From the NCBI GenBank assembly GCA_947090525.1, contig CAMUON010000003.1, forward strand, positions 1 through 64,000: a stretch of DNA of 64,000 bases, in the 5' to 3' direction. Shown piece after piece: positions 8,021 through 17,168 of this stretch. A program made the position numbers and the translations under genes. The stretch is from an uncultured Atopobium sp. (lineage in GTDB: Bacteria; Actinomycetota; Coriobacteriia; Coriobacteriales; Atopobiaceae). The notes below the pieces were generated by a model, which had not been told where the DNA came from, did no database searches, and saw only the letters and a program-made list of their open reading frames with translations. Every line of letters begins with the position of its first letter. Within the stretch, counting starts at the first letter, position 1.

Positions 8021-9081
8021 AGCCGTTTCTTTCGCTCTGCAAGCGCTTGAAAGAGCGCTTCAAAGCCGCCCAAACGATATGCAAACCACATCTTGGACAA
8101 AGGATTTGCATGCGCGTGCAAGCGAAGCGCAGTATAGCGCTTGGGATCTGCAATCAGAGCACGCAAATTGCGTGCGCGCCAAGGATCGAGCACCTCAAGA
8201 AGGGTAGCATCTTCGCGCACGCGCTTCTTAAAATACTCGCTCAGCTTGAATGCAAAACTATACGCCCCATCTTCCGAAAAACGATCGAGATACCACAAGC
8301 ACCCATTCAGAGCTGCGGTAATGCTCGCTTCTGCAAGACGTGGATTCTGCGCTCTATGCGCCTGACAAAAACTATTAATCTCCTGATACTCACCCAATAA
8401 ATACGGCGCCTTCGTGAGATTGTGAATAGAAGAGCCTTCGCGATCCTGTCTATACAAAATAATGCATTCATTGTCTACATAGCAGCTTTGCGCAGATGCA
8501 AAGATCTTAAACGCAAAGGAGGTATCCTGAAACGAAGCGCCCGGCGTCTCCAGAAAAGAAATGCGTGCTCTCTCAATACATGCGCGCCGATACAGGCCAG
8601 CCCAAAGACTTGGCATCGTAATGTAGCAGCGCAAATCCTCTCTTGGATCAAACACATGCCCGCAGATCGAAGGAGAAAACAATGCTACCGACCTAAAGGT
8701 ATTACTCGCACTCCACCACAGGCGAAAACCGCCGTGATAGCTATCTATATGATGCGTGCGGGCGATATGAGCCATATGAGCAAGTGCATGCACGCACATC
8801 ACGTCATCGGATTCGAGTATCGCGATATACTCGCCTTTCGCATGCGCAAGGCCCAGATTGAGCGCAGCCCCATAGCCTGCATTTTCCTTGTGAATCACGT
8901 GCACACGCGGATCGCTAGAGGCATAATGATCAACAAGCGCAGCCGACCCATCGGTGGAGCCGTCATCGATGACGATTGCCTCGAAATCCTCAAAATCCTG
9001 CGCAAGAAGAGAATCCAGACAAGCTTCCACATACTCTTCAACATTGTATACCGGCACAAGAACCGAGATAAACGGCTGCAC
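8017..9081 (-). CDS. Family 2 glycosyltransferase
   Basis: 354 residues with ISVLVPVYN at the start, VIDDGSTDGS, NAGYGAALN and ILESDD (the DXD-type motif written as ESDD). The long second half, with SLWAGLYRRA and SFQDTSFAFK, resembles glycosyltransferases of wall-polysaccharide clusters. It is closely related in layout to the next gene upstream (9091-10350), suggesting they arose by duplication. It sits nine bases after that gene's stop and overlaps the following one. Confidence 0.88.
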   Translation of the reverse strand: MQPFISVLVPVYNVEEYVEACLDSLLAQDFEDFEAIVIDDGSTDGSAALVDHYASSDPRVHVIHKENAGYGAALNLGLAHAKGEYIAILESDDVMCVHALAHMAHIARTHHIDSYHGGFRLWWSASNTFRSVALFSPSICGHVFDPREDLRCYITMPSLWAGLYRRACIERARISFLETPGASFQDTSFAFKIFASAQSCYVDNECIILYRQDREGSSIHNLTKAPYLLGEYQEINSFCQAHRAQNPRLAEASITAALNGCLWYLDRFSEDGAYSFAFKLSEYFKKRVREDATLLEVLDPWRARNLRALIADPKRYTALRLHAHANPLSKMWFAYRLGGFEALFQALAERKKRL

Positions 9082-9090
9082 AACAACCCC

Positions 9091-10350
9091 CTACTTTGAG
9101 ATTCGATGAGCAAGAAAATGAACTGCGCGCGAAAGCGCATAAGCCGCACCATATTCATGACTAAGCTGTGCAAAATCGCCTGCGAGCGCGCGCGCATGGC
9201 GAGCAGACGAAAACGCACACGTGGGCTTTCCCATAAGCGAGGCATAGCGGTTTTTTGCCTGCTTGGAAAGCCTATCCATACCGGCCACAATCGAAGGATC
9301 AAGCGACGCATACAAGGACATAATAAGTGCCTGACTTTTTGCATACGAAAGCTGAAGAGCACCATGAGCAATCGCATCTTCAACATAGCTAAAGCCAACG
9401 GTATACAACGCTTCCAAAATACCTCGATCAGAGATAGCAAGCTCGCGCGCGATCGCCATCATATCCTGAAAGCGCGCAAAGGAAAGATCGAGCGTACGCG
9501 TAGCACTCGAAGATCCCGGCGCCTCAACGCGGTAATAATAGTAGCTGTTATCGGTATAAAAAATGGAAGAAGCGCAAGCGAGCGCACGAAAATTAAAAGG
9601 CGTATCCACCCAAGAAGCACCCGGGAGCTCTTGAAAGCGAAGCTTCTTTTCGCGCAGAAATGCACGTTTATACAGGCACGACCAAATGGAAGGATGATGC
9701 TCGAGAAGTCGCGGGCATTCAGTAAGCGTAAACGAACGCGTAGGCGCTCCGAGCTTTTTGTAAAAATTGCAGTGAGCGATCGTTTGCGCAGGCGTGTCGG
9801 CTTGATACACACACCAAAACGCAGACTTCACGATATCGGGGAACTTGTTTTGACAGGCAATGTGAAAGAGTTCATCATATGCTCCATCTGCGATCCAGTC
9901 ATCCGCCTCAAGAATGGCGATGTATGTGCCTTTTGCCTCGTCAATACCCCTATTAACCGTTTTGCCATAGCCTTCGTTTGCTTTGTCGATCACGCGCATC
10001 CGCGCGTCTTTGGCACTAAGATCCTGCAAGATGGAAAGAGTTGTATCGGTAGAGCCGTCGTTTAGGACAATCACTTCCAATGCACAGTTATGATTCTTGA
10101 GAATCGAAGAAACAGCCTGGTACACATAGGTAGAACAGTTGTAGCAAGGAACGATCACGCTTACGTCCACGGCGTCATTATCCTGCGTATGAACGACGCT
10201 TGGATTCGTGGCTTTTGCATCTTCATGCTCTGTACTTTGTTCACCGCGGGCGTTTTGTGCGCTGCGGGCGTTTTGTGCGCTGCTGACGCTGCACGCGCCT
10301 TGCCCACTACACGCGTTATGTTCATTCTCTATATCACTCAACAGGTTCAC
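9091..10350 (-). CDS. Family 2 glycosyltransferase with low-complexity N terminus
   Basis: 419 residues. The first 55 residues are Ala, Asn, Gln and Ser-rich with a repeated SAQNAR unit, then the catalytic domain begins with VSVIVPCYN, VLNDGSTDTT, NEGYGKTVN and ILEADD. The C-terminal half shares SIWSCLYKRA and SWVDTPFNFRA with the neighbouring 8017-9081 protein. It lies directly downstream of the ABC ATPase gene and is the first of three glycosyltransferases in the cluster. Confidence 0.87.
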   Translation of the reverse strand: MNLLSDIENEHNACSGQGACSVSSAQNARSAQNARGEQSTEHEDAKATNPSVVHTQDNDAVDVSVIVPCYNCSTYVYQAVSSILKNHNCALEVIVLNDGSTDTTLSILQDLSAKDARMRVIDKANEGYGKTVNRGIDEAKGTYIAILEADDWIADGAYDELFHIACQNKFPDIVKSAFWCVYQADTPAQTIAHCNFYKKLGAPTRSFTLTECPRLLEHHPSIWSCLYKRAFLREKKLRFQELPGASWVDTPFNFRALACASSIFYTDNSYYYYRVEAPGSSSATRTLDLSFARFQDMMAIARELAISDRGILEALYTVGFSYVEDAIAHGALQLSYAKSQALIMSLYASLDPSIVAGMDRLSKQAKNRYASLMGKPTCAFSSARHARALAGDFAQLSHEYGAAYALSRAVHFLAHRISK

Positions 10351-10380
10351 CTCACCACATGCACTCGGCTCATTATCATA

Positions 10381-11691
10381 TTAGCGTTCCAGATTCTTAT
10401 ACGCAGCACATACCTCGCGCGCAGCCCCCTGCCTAAGAAGCTTGCCATGCTCAATCCATGCGGCGTGCGTGCAGATACGCTCGACGAGATCGATGGAGTG
10501 ACTCACGAGCAAGACGGTCACATTATTCGATTCGACGAGCTCTTGAATGCGTCGCTCGCATTTTTGCTGGAACAAGAAGTCGCCTACCGATAAGGTTTCA
10601 TCAACGATCAAAATATCAGGCTCGGTGATAGTTGCAATTGCAAAAGCGATACGCGCAACCATACCAGACGAGAAATTCTTGAGCGGTGTGTCCATAAAAT
10701 CGGCGAGCTCAGCAAAGTCCACGATATCTTGATAATGCTCATCAATAAATTCACGACGATAGCCCAAAAGCGAGCCATTCAAATAGATATTTTCCTTTGC
10801 GGTAAGCTCGAGATCAAAACCTGCGCCAAGCTCAATCAATGGAGCAATCGTACCGGTAACGCGACATGTTCCTGCGCTCGGCTTAAGCACGCCCGCGATG
10901 ATTTTGAGCATGGTGGATTTTCCGCTACCATTCGTACCCACAAGACCAAAGGCCTCGCCCTTGTGGACTTCGAAACTTACGTGGTCAAGCGCGCGAAATT
11001 CCTTGAAACGAAGCTCGTGCTTGGCAAGCGCAAGTGCATACTCTTTGAGAGAATTATATTGCTCGCTCGCGCGGTTAAAGACCTGAGACACATCATCTAC
11101 CTGCACAACTACCGGTTCATCACCTGTAAACGATTTGCGCGCAGGAGCTGCCAAAGACCCTTCACTTTGCTCTTGCCCACAGCAAACCCAGCAGCTAAGC
11201 GTCTGAATTTCGTGCTCAGGGCTCATGATATCTACTGCAAGCAAATAGCGTCCCTGTTGTGGAGCAATAAAGCCCCAGGCAGGCTTATCAGCAAACGCGC
11301 CACTATTAGCACCTAAACCGCCTGCATCCAAAAACCAGTAAAAGCGATAACTAAACCCACAAGGGTGCAGCAAACCGTCATCATCAAAATTGAAGCGCCT
11401 GAAAATGTCAGTATCCAAAGGCCCCTCATAACCAGAAATTCCCACATTGAGTATCGCTTGGTCGCCGAGGTCAAAGCGGGGGTTTGTGCATACAAGCGTT
11501 GCACTCCACGATGACGTGCGCGGGCGCGGTATAGTCATGCGCATGGGCGTGGGCACGGGCGCAGGAGCGGGCGCTGGGCTTGCGGACTGGACGTTCGTTT
11601 CATCTGCAGCATCTACGCGCGCAGCATGCGCAGACGTGCATACGTTCGTAGTAGGCGATACTTCGTGTTCGTGTGTTTCGGATACCTTCAT
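10381..11691 (-). CDS. Polysaccharide ABC exporter ATP-binding protein with N-terminal extra domain
   Basis: ATPase of a TagH/Wzt-type exporter that moves a lipid-linked glycan across the membrane. The ATPase domain covers about residues 205-436, with Walker A GTNGSGKST, signature NFSSGMVAR and Walker B ILIVDETLSVGD. About 200 residues precede it: a Pro/Ala low-complexity run (PAPAPAPVPTP), then a region rich in aromatics and beta-type sequence (RFDLGDQA, GFSYRFYWFLD). Wzt proteins usually carry a sugar-binding beta domain at the C terminus, so the order is reversed here. That this N-terminal region binds glycan is inference. ATG at 11691 is preferred to a TTG four codons upstream. Confidence 0.88.
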   Translation of the reverse strand: MKVSETHEHEVSPTTNVCTSAHAARVDAADETNVQSASPAPAPAPVPTPMRMTIPRPRTSSWSATLVCTNPRFDLGDQAILNVGISGYEGPLDTDIFRRFNFDDDGLLHPCGFSYRFYWFLDAGGLGANSGAFADKPAWGFIAPQQGRYLLAVDIMSPEHEIQTLSCWVCCGQEQSEGSLAAPARKSFTGDEPVVVQVDDVSQVFNRASEQYNSLKEYALALAKHELRFKEFRALDHVSFEVHKGEAFGLVGTNGSGKSTMLKIIAGVLKPSAGTCRVTGTIAPLIELGAGFDLELTAKENIYLNGSLLGYRREFIDEHYQDIVDFAELADFMDTPLKNFSSGMVARIAFAIATITEPDILIVDETLSVGDFLFQQKCERRIQELVESNNVTVLLVSHSIDLVERICTHAAWIEHGKLLRQGAAREVCAAYKNLER

Positions 11692-11712
11692 GCTTATTTC
11701 CAAATCTAGAGT

Positions 11713-12564
11713 CTAAATAAATAGAATGAATTTACGCTCATGACGTGTGAAAACGATATAGCCCACCACACAAGCCGCAAGCGAAAACGCACAGCAAAAT
11801 AGATTAAGCTCCATGCTCGGCACTTGCCCATAGAGCAAAATCGCGCGTATATAATTGACATAGTGATACATGGGGTTGATGACCTCGAGACTTTTGAGCC
11901 ACGCAGGCAAAATCTCCTCCGGATAAAAGAGCGGCGTCGCATACGTCCACGCCGTAAGCACAATCGTCCAGAGGTGCATCACATCGCGGAAAAACACCGC
12001 GGCCGTGCTCAAAAAGAGCGCGACCCCCATGCAAAAACTACCGATATAGAGCAAAAATATAGGTAAAAAGATCACGTGCCAGGTAGGCATAACACCCACA
12101 AACACCATCACGATAGCGACCGCGATTAAAGAAATCGAAAAATTAACGAGACCAAACAGAACTTTTTCCACAGGAAAGAGGAAACGATTGATCTTAACTT
12201 TTTTGATGAGCGCAGCGTTATCGATGATAGAATGCATGCCTTGCGAGGTGGAATCTGCCATCAGTGTAAAGGCAATATTTCCCAAAATGATGTAGAGCGG
12301 AAAACTCGGGATTGAGCTCGATGAAAAGCGAAGCATCGCCGTAAATACGCAGGCCATGACACTCATCATGAGCAAGGGATTGAGCACGCTCCACAAGACA
12401 CCCAAGACACTACGGCGAAATTTGAGTTTAAAGTCGCGAGAGACAAGTTGGCGTATGATAAACCAGTCGCGCCCGCGCGAATCTGCCCAGGTGAGCGATG
12501 GTGTATCGAGATGTTGGTCGCTTTGACTAGTATTCAACACTACTCTTTCTGTAGGATAGGTCAT
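11713..12564 (-). CDS. Polysaccharide ABC exporter permease
   Basis: 283-residue ABC-2 type membrane protein of the TagG/Wzm family with about six hydrophobic segments, including SVLGVLWSVLNPLLMM, IALILGN-like and a C-terminal AFSLAACVVGY. The cytoplasmic N terminus and RRSVLGVLW motif are typical of glycan exporters. It is the first gene of the transporter pair, followed by the ATPase 21 bases downstream. An AT-rich stretch upstream (12565-12620) probably holds the promoter of the whole polysaccharide cluster. Confidence 0.9.
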   Translation of the reverse strand: MTYPTERVVLNTSQSDQHLDTPSLTWADSRGRDWFIIRQLVSRDFKLKFRRSVLGVLWSVLNPLLMMSVMACVFTAMLRFSSSSIPSFPLYIILGNIAFTLMADSTSQGMHSIIDNAALIKKVKINRFLFPVEKVLFGLVNFSISLIAVAIVMVFVGVMPTWHVIFLPIFLLYIGSFCMGVALFLSTAAVFFRDVMHLWTIVLTAWTYATPLFYPEEILPAWLKSLEVINPMYHYVNYIRAILLYGQVPSMELNLFCCAFSLAACVVGYIVFTRHERKFILFI

Positions 12565-12731
12565 ACGAACATATCCTATTTTAGCCTATACAAAAACGAA
12601 AGACCGGATTCTTTGCCGTTTTCTTTAAAAGCTCTAGGAAAAGAGAAACGCACACGCGCAAGCTAGACTAAAGAGCTGCCTTAGAAGCACATTCGCATAG
12701 GCAGAAAAAGAAGGCGCACTGTAGGCAATTC

Positions 12732-13631
12732 TTATATGCTATTCTCGAAAAAATCGAAAGCAAAAAGACGCGTATCAAATACATATGCCGACCATACATG
12801 CGTAAAATGAAGAACTGCGCGCAGACTCTCATGATCAAATGATTTATCTACAATATCACGATATGGGCTCATCAGAAGCTCAGCAATGATCGCACAGTGT
12901 GTAAGCGCTATCGGTTCTAACATCGCCTCGCTCGAAGCACAACTTTGGCAAAGTATCCCTCCCTGTTCGCGCGAAAAGAAAAGCGCAGACGAAGAAGCCA
13001 TGGGCGGCGCATATGCAAGAGAAGTTGAGGCCGCAAGAGTTGCAAGAGCTGGCGTTTTCTCACGCGCGACTTGCAAATGTGCTGGTTGCGATAGCGTCCC
13101 TTGCGAAAACGCCTCTTGGCACAAAACACAGTGCGTCGTCTCAAGCAAAAATCCCTCATGCGCAGAAAGCTTAATCGCATAGGCACTCACAAGCGAAGCA
13201 AGCACATCAGTGCGTGGGCGCGTATGCGCTTGTTCTGCGCCCAAAAGCTCCTTCATGCGCGCAAGAATAGCACGCGTAAGCGCATACAAAAAGGGATTTT
13301 CCAAATCCTTATAGCTCACCTTGCGCGCAAGCTCGCAAACCGCGCATGCCGCAGCAAAATATTCAATATCTCCAGCAAGCATAGAAAAACTCGCCTCGAG
13401 CTGCGCTTCGCATACGGTATCAAGCGCGCGACCTTCTGCCAGCAAAAACGTACTCTCACTCAAAAGCTCGCAGGCCCCCGCAAGCTTGCTACCAGGGCGT
13501 GCACCACTACGCACAACAGCTGAACGTTTGGTGCCATCGCTACAAAGCAGGGTAATGATCAAATCCCGCTCGCGGAGCTGCGTGCGATGATCAATTACAA
13601 GCGCTTGAACGCGCATGCGCTTTTGAGGCAT
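12732..13631 (-). CDS. recO: DNA repair protein RecO
   Basis: RecO loads RecA in the RecFOR recombination pathway. The 299-residue protein begins with an OB-fold region (RVQALVIDHRTQLRERDLII), followed by a helical domain and a zinc-binding site made of CVLC and, about 65 residues later, CQSC. The segment between the two Cys pairs contains an Ala/Ser/Pro-rich insertion. It neighbours era, a frequent pairing in bacteria. An internal ATG five codons in is an alternative start. Confidence 0.92.
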   Translation of the reverse strand: MPQKRMRVQALVIDHRTQLRERDLIITLLCSDGTKRSAVVRSGARPGSKLAGACELLSESTFLLAEGRALDTVCEAQLEASFSMLAGDIEYFAAACAVCELARKVSYKDLENPFLYALTRAILARMKELLGAEQAHTRPRTDVLASLVSAYAIKLSAHEGFLLETTHCVLCQEAFSQGTLSQPAHLQVAREKTPALATLAASTSLAYAPPMASSSALFFSREQGGILCQSCASSEAMLEPIALTHCAIIAELLMSPYRDIVDKSFDHESLRAVLHFTHVWSAYVFDTRLFAFDFFENSI

Positions 13632-13673
13632 CTTCGTTCAAAACCTTTCTTCAACAGGCACGGGCATCCGCGC

Positions 13674-13722
13674 GGGCGCCACGGGCGCCGTGTGCGTCTC
13701 GGGCGCCGTGTGCGTCACGCAC
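13674..13722. repeat. GC-rich 18-bp tandem repeat in the recO-era gap
   Basis: The unit GGGCGCCGTGTGCGTCTC occurs about two and a half times with small changes between the recO start and the era stop. It adds to the many short degenerate GGGCGC repeats at gene borders in this window. Confidence 0.6.
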
Positions 13723-13738
13723 ATGTATGCCCCAGTGA

Positions 13739-14632
13739 TCACTCGTGATACTCAAGCCCCAAGCGGCGAATTTCTTGCGCATCTCTTCGCCAAAGCGGGC
13801 GTACTTCCACACTCAAATCGAGGAACACACGCGCTCCCAAGAGCTTCTCAATATCTGTACGCGCACGCGTGCCAATCTGCTTGATAAACGCGCCGCGCTT
13901 GCCGATGATAATCGCTTTTTGACCCTCGCGCTCAACCATAATACGTGCGCGAATGGAGCATAAATCGCGATGGCGCCACACCATTTCCTCCACCACAACC
14001 GCAATAGAATGCGGTATTTCGTCTTTTGTTGCGCGCAGAATTTTCTCGCGTATAAATTCGGCAATCAAATCCTCATCACGGGCATCTACATCTACGTCTT
14101 CACCAAACCAAAGTGGTCCTTCGGGCAGATACGATTCCACAAGTTTGAGGTATTCATCCACGCAAAAGCCCGTTTTTGCCGACACAACAATCTCATCAGT
14201 AAAATGAGCCAATTTCCGAGCAGCGCTTAGCTGCGTATCAAGCGTTTCCTTGTTGACTTTGTCCGCCTTGGTGAGGACCAAAAGTTTCACAGGCGCATGC
14301 GATTCCTCTACGCGTTTGCACACCCACTCGTCTCCTCTACCAACGGGCGCACTTGCGTCGAGCAAAAACGAAACAACGTCGACACCAGCAAGTTCTCCCA
14401 GCGCGCAAGCATTCAATTCCTTACCAAGCGCATCCTTGGGCTTATGCAGACCGGGAGTATCCACCAAAATAATCTGAGAATGCTCGCTCGTAAGCACCGC
14501 ACGCAGGCGCTTGCGCGTTGTTTGACACACACGCGAGGTGATGGCAATTTTTCCGCCGTAGCAGGCATTGAGCAAGGTAGATTTGCCTACGCTTGCGCGA
14601 CCAACCAACGCTACAAAACCGCTTTTAAACAC
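13739..14632 (-). CDS. era: GTPase Era
   Basis: Essential GTPase that helps mature 16S rRNA and assemble the 30S subunit. The 297-residue protein has G1 GRASVGKST, G3 DTPGLHKP, G4 LTKAD and a C-terminal KH domain with IIIGKRGAFIKQIG. G1 normally reads GRPNVGKST in Era; the RASV variant is a mild oddity. The start is GTG. It lies between recO and dgkA-ybeY, the common era neighbourhood. Confidence 0.96.
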   Translation of the reverse strand: MFKSGFVALVGRASVGKSTLLNACYGGKIAITSRVCQTTRKRLRAVLTSEHSQIILVDTPGLHKPKDALGKELNACALGELAGVDVVSFLLDASAPVGRGDEWVCKRVEESHAPVKLLVLTKADKVNKETLDTQLSAARKLAHFTDEIVVSAKTGFCVDEYLKLVESYLPEGPLWFGEDVDVDARDEDLIAEFIREKILRATKDEIPHSIAVVVEEMVWRHRDLCSIRARIMVEREGQKAIIIGKRGAFIKQIGTRARTDIEKLLGARVFLDLSVEVRPLWRRDAQEIRRLGLEYHE

Positions 14633-14728
14633 AAAAACCCACTTTCTCAGCTGGTTATAGATAAACGAAAGCGCAGGCCGCGCGAACTATCTACGAGCGC
14701 GATCGCACACCTCGCCTCAAGCTTACAC

Positions 14729-15109
14729 TCAGCCCAATAATCCCCAGGCGCGCAGAAACAAAAGCGCACCCACAACGCTTACGCATACGCACAAAAACCA
14801 TACGGCAGCTGCGGATATATCCTTCGCTTTTCCCGCCAAGGGATGAAATTCAGGCGATACCAGATCGATAACCGTTTCAATGGAGGTATTAAAAAGTTCC
14901 GCCGATACGACCAATCCCACGCAGAGGCAATATATCGTCCACGCGAGGAAGTCAAAATGAGAAAATGCAGCTACACAAGCCCCGAAAGCACCAAGCGCGA
15001 GCATGACTTTAATGTTTCGCTCCTGCTTGCACGTGGTATAAAAGCCCTGCAAAGCAAAGAGAAATGACCGCTTAAAACTGGGATGATGAGGAACTTTACC
15101 AGGAATCAT
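14729..15109 (-). CDS. dgkA: Diacylglycerol kinase / undecaprenol kinase family protein
   Basis: Small integral membrane kinase of 126 residues with three membrane segments and the family signature NTSIETVIDLVSPEFHPLAGKAKD near residues 75-100. In Gram-positive bacteria this family mainly phosphorylates undecaprenol for wall recycling. The gene begins four bases after the ybeY stop and precedes era, so it is probably in one operon with both. Confidence 0.94.
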   Translation of the reverse strand: MIPGKVPHHPSFKRSFLFALQGFYTTCKQERNIKVMLALGAFGACVAAFSHFDFLAWTIYCLCVGLVVSAELFNTSIETVIDLVSPEFHPLAGKAKDISAAAVWFLCVCVSVVGALLFLRAWGLLG

Positions 15110-15112
15110 GGG

Positions 15113-15643
15113 CTATTCACCACATCTGTGCCGCGTGATTTCCACATGCCCCACATGCTTAGTTGTTCCCACCTCGATAAGCAGGCGATCTTCGAGTGCT
15201 TCCATCTCTTGCGCCTCTTCCTCCACGAGGTGATCATAGCCCAAGAGGTGCAGCACCGCATGAATCAAAAGCAGCCTACACTCGTCTTCGTGCGCCATGT
15301 TGAAGCGATCCGCCTGGTCTTTAATGTATGCGGGCGCCAAAATAATATCGCCGAGCTCACACACTTCCCCATCGGCAAGATCGGAGTCGCTCGGACGCTC
15401 GCACTCAAGAGAAATCACGTCAGTTGGGCGCGGGGTATCTCTATATTTCGTGTTGAGCTCCTGCATCGTGTCGTTTTGTACATGAGAAATCGAAAGCGTA
15501 CACGCGCGCGTAACACCTTGATCACGCAAGACATAATCGCAGATACGCTTGATTTCGTCCTCAGTCAAAATGGGCACAACGCCCTCATCGCAGGAGAAAT
15601 AAAAGCTATCTTGTATGGGCGTATCACTGGGCGTATCACTCAT
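15113..15643 (-). CDS. ybeY: Endoribonuclease YbeY
   Basis: Metal-dependent RNase acting in 16S rRNA 3' end maturation and ribosome quality control. The 176-residue protein has the metal motif HAVLHLLGYDH near residue 130 and DVISLECE ahead of it. Its first 30 residues, with the repeated phrase SDTP, are not conserved. The phoH gene often found upstream is absent; the upstream interval is repeat-rich non-coding DNA. Confidence 0.95.
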   Translation of the reverse strand: MSDTPSDTPIQDSFYFSCDEGVVPILTEDEIKRICDYVLRDQGVTRACTLSISHVQNDTMQELNTKYRDTPRPTDVISLECERPSDSDLADGEVCELGDIILAPAYIKDQADRFNMAHEDECRLLLIHAVLHLLGYDHLVEEEAQEMEALEDRLLIEVGTTKHVGHVEITRHRCGE

Positions 15644-15856
15644 AAGGTCTCCTCAAAAAGCAAAAACGTGCGGGCGCGGGTGCGGCAGAAACGCGGGCGG
15701 CGTAAGCGCTGCAAACACAAGCGCCACCGGCGTAAGCCGCTAGCGTAAGCAACTCCAACGCAAGCGCTACCACATCAATATATCATCAATCGCATATCAT
15801 CAATAGATCACGACATGCATACATCACTACGTGCGGGACCGCTCGATGCGCGAAAC

Positions 15857-15916
15857 CCTACACGCACCAAGCCTAGACGCACCAAGCTTACACACACCAG
15901 GCCTAGACGCACGAAA
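15857..15916. repeat. 15-bp tandem repeat across the mtaB stop codon
   Basis: Four tandem units of the type CCTAGACGCACCAAG run through the end of mtaB. Each unit carries CTA, so the minus strand meets a TAG in the last one. The unit is a multiple of three, so copy-number change would extend or shorten the C terminus without a frameshift. Confidence 0.7.
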
Positions 15917-17168
15917 CGATCAAGCTCCCATCGTCCATCACCGAAGAAATTTCCACATCTACCAACTCGTCCACCGCAAATGTCCGCGGGAGATGACAAT
16001 CAAACAGCCCAGAAGTAATCCCAAAACCAGGCGCTTGCACAAGCACGCGGTCGCGATTCCCAACAAGGGCTTCCGCCTGCTGTTTTCGCATACGTTGCGC
16101 AAGTTTATGCATTTTTTTGCTGCGGCGCGCCATCACTTCCGGAGCTACCTGATCAGGAGCCGCAGCAGCGGGTGTCCCGGGGCGCGGCGAATAGCGGAAA
16201 ATGTGCATTTTTGCAAAGCCAATCGCCTCACAAAATGCATAACCTGTCTCGAACTCTTCGTCTGTTTCACCAGGAAAACCCACGATATAGTCGGTACCCA
16301 AAGCCACATGAGGCATCCGTCTCCGTGCACGCATGCAGGCATCTTTGTAAAATGCCGTAGTGTAGCCTCTCCGCATACGGCGAAGCACAGTATCGCTCCC
16401 CGACTGCAGGCAGATATGCAAAAACGGCGCGATGCGATCTCCGGCATCCTTCATAACATCGAGTAATTCATCACTGATGTCCACCGGCTCGATAGAACTC
16501 AAGCGCAGGCGCTCGATCGCAGTAGAATCCAAAATCATCTGAAGAAGCTGCGGGAGACGAAGCTTATTTCCCTGGTAGTTGTAGCGAAAATCACCCAAAT
16601 TGATGCCCGTGAGCACAATTTCCCTCGCTCCTTGTGCACACGCTTCGCGCACGCGCTCACACACAAGTTTTGGATCGGTAGAGCGCCCAGGACCGCGCGC
16701 CTTCCACACGATACAAAAGCTACAGCGATTGTTGCAGCCATCTTGCACCTTGATGCCCGGGCGCATTCTCCCTGTTGGCGTGGGAGTTTGGATGAGGTCT
16801 CCCCTATCATCCACAGAGCCTGGAATGCAGCCAAATTCGCTCAGTACGCGGGCGGCCACGCGCGCTTTGCTCATTTCTACAAACACGTTGTCGGCAAGCG
16901 CGCTCAATTCTTCGCCCGCCAAATTGGCCGCGCAACCGCAAGCAACCACAAAGGGAGCTTTTGGTGCGCGCGCCGCACGACGCACGATTTTTCTGGTTTT
17001 CGCTTCGGCTTCGCCGGTAACTGCGCAGGTATTGATCACAATTGCGTCGGCTTCTGCCTGATCCACTACTTCGCAACCCGCACGCGTAAGCTCAGAAGCA
17101 ATCACGTCGGTTTCGACGCGATTGACCCTGCAGCCCAAATTGATGAAAGCAACTTTAGGAAGCGGCAT
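15903..17168 (-). CDS. mtaB: tRNA (N6-threonylcarbamoyladenosine-2-methylthio) transferase MtaB
   Basis: Radical SAM methylthiotransferase that makes ms2t6A37 in tRNAs reading ANN codons. The 421-residue protein has the N-terminal UPF0004 domain with INLGCRVN and three Cys for the auxiliary cluster. The radical SAM motif CNNRCSFC lies near residue 150, and a C-terminal TRAM-like domain follows. INLGCRVNRVET is characteristic of MtaB rather than MiaB. ATG at 17168 is preferred to a TTG eleven codons upstream. The gene overlaps the end of dnaJ by 14 bases. Confidence 0.93.
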   Translation of the reverse strand: MPLPKVAFINLGCRVNRVETDVIASELTRAGCEVVDQAEADAIVINTCAVTGEAEAKTRKIVRRAARAPKAPFVVACGCAANLAGEELSALADNVFVEMSKARVAARVLSEFGCIPGSVDDRGDLIQTPTPTGRMRPGIKVQDGCNNRCSFCIVWKARGPGRSTDPKLVCERVREACAQGAREIVLTGINLGDFRYNYQGNKLRLPQLLQMILDSTAIERLRLSSIEPVDISDELLDVMKDAGDRIAPFLHICLQSGSDTVLRRMRRGYTTAFYKDACMRARRRMPHVALGTDYIVGFPGETDEEFETGYAFCEAIGFAKMHIFRYSPRPGTPAAAAPDQVAPEVMARRSKKMHKLAQRMRKQQAEALVGNRDRVLVQAPGFGITSGLFDCHLPRTFAVDELVDVEISSVMDDGSLIVSCV

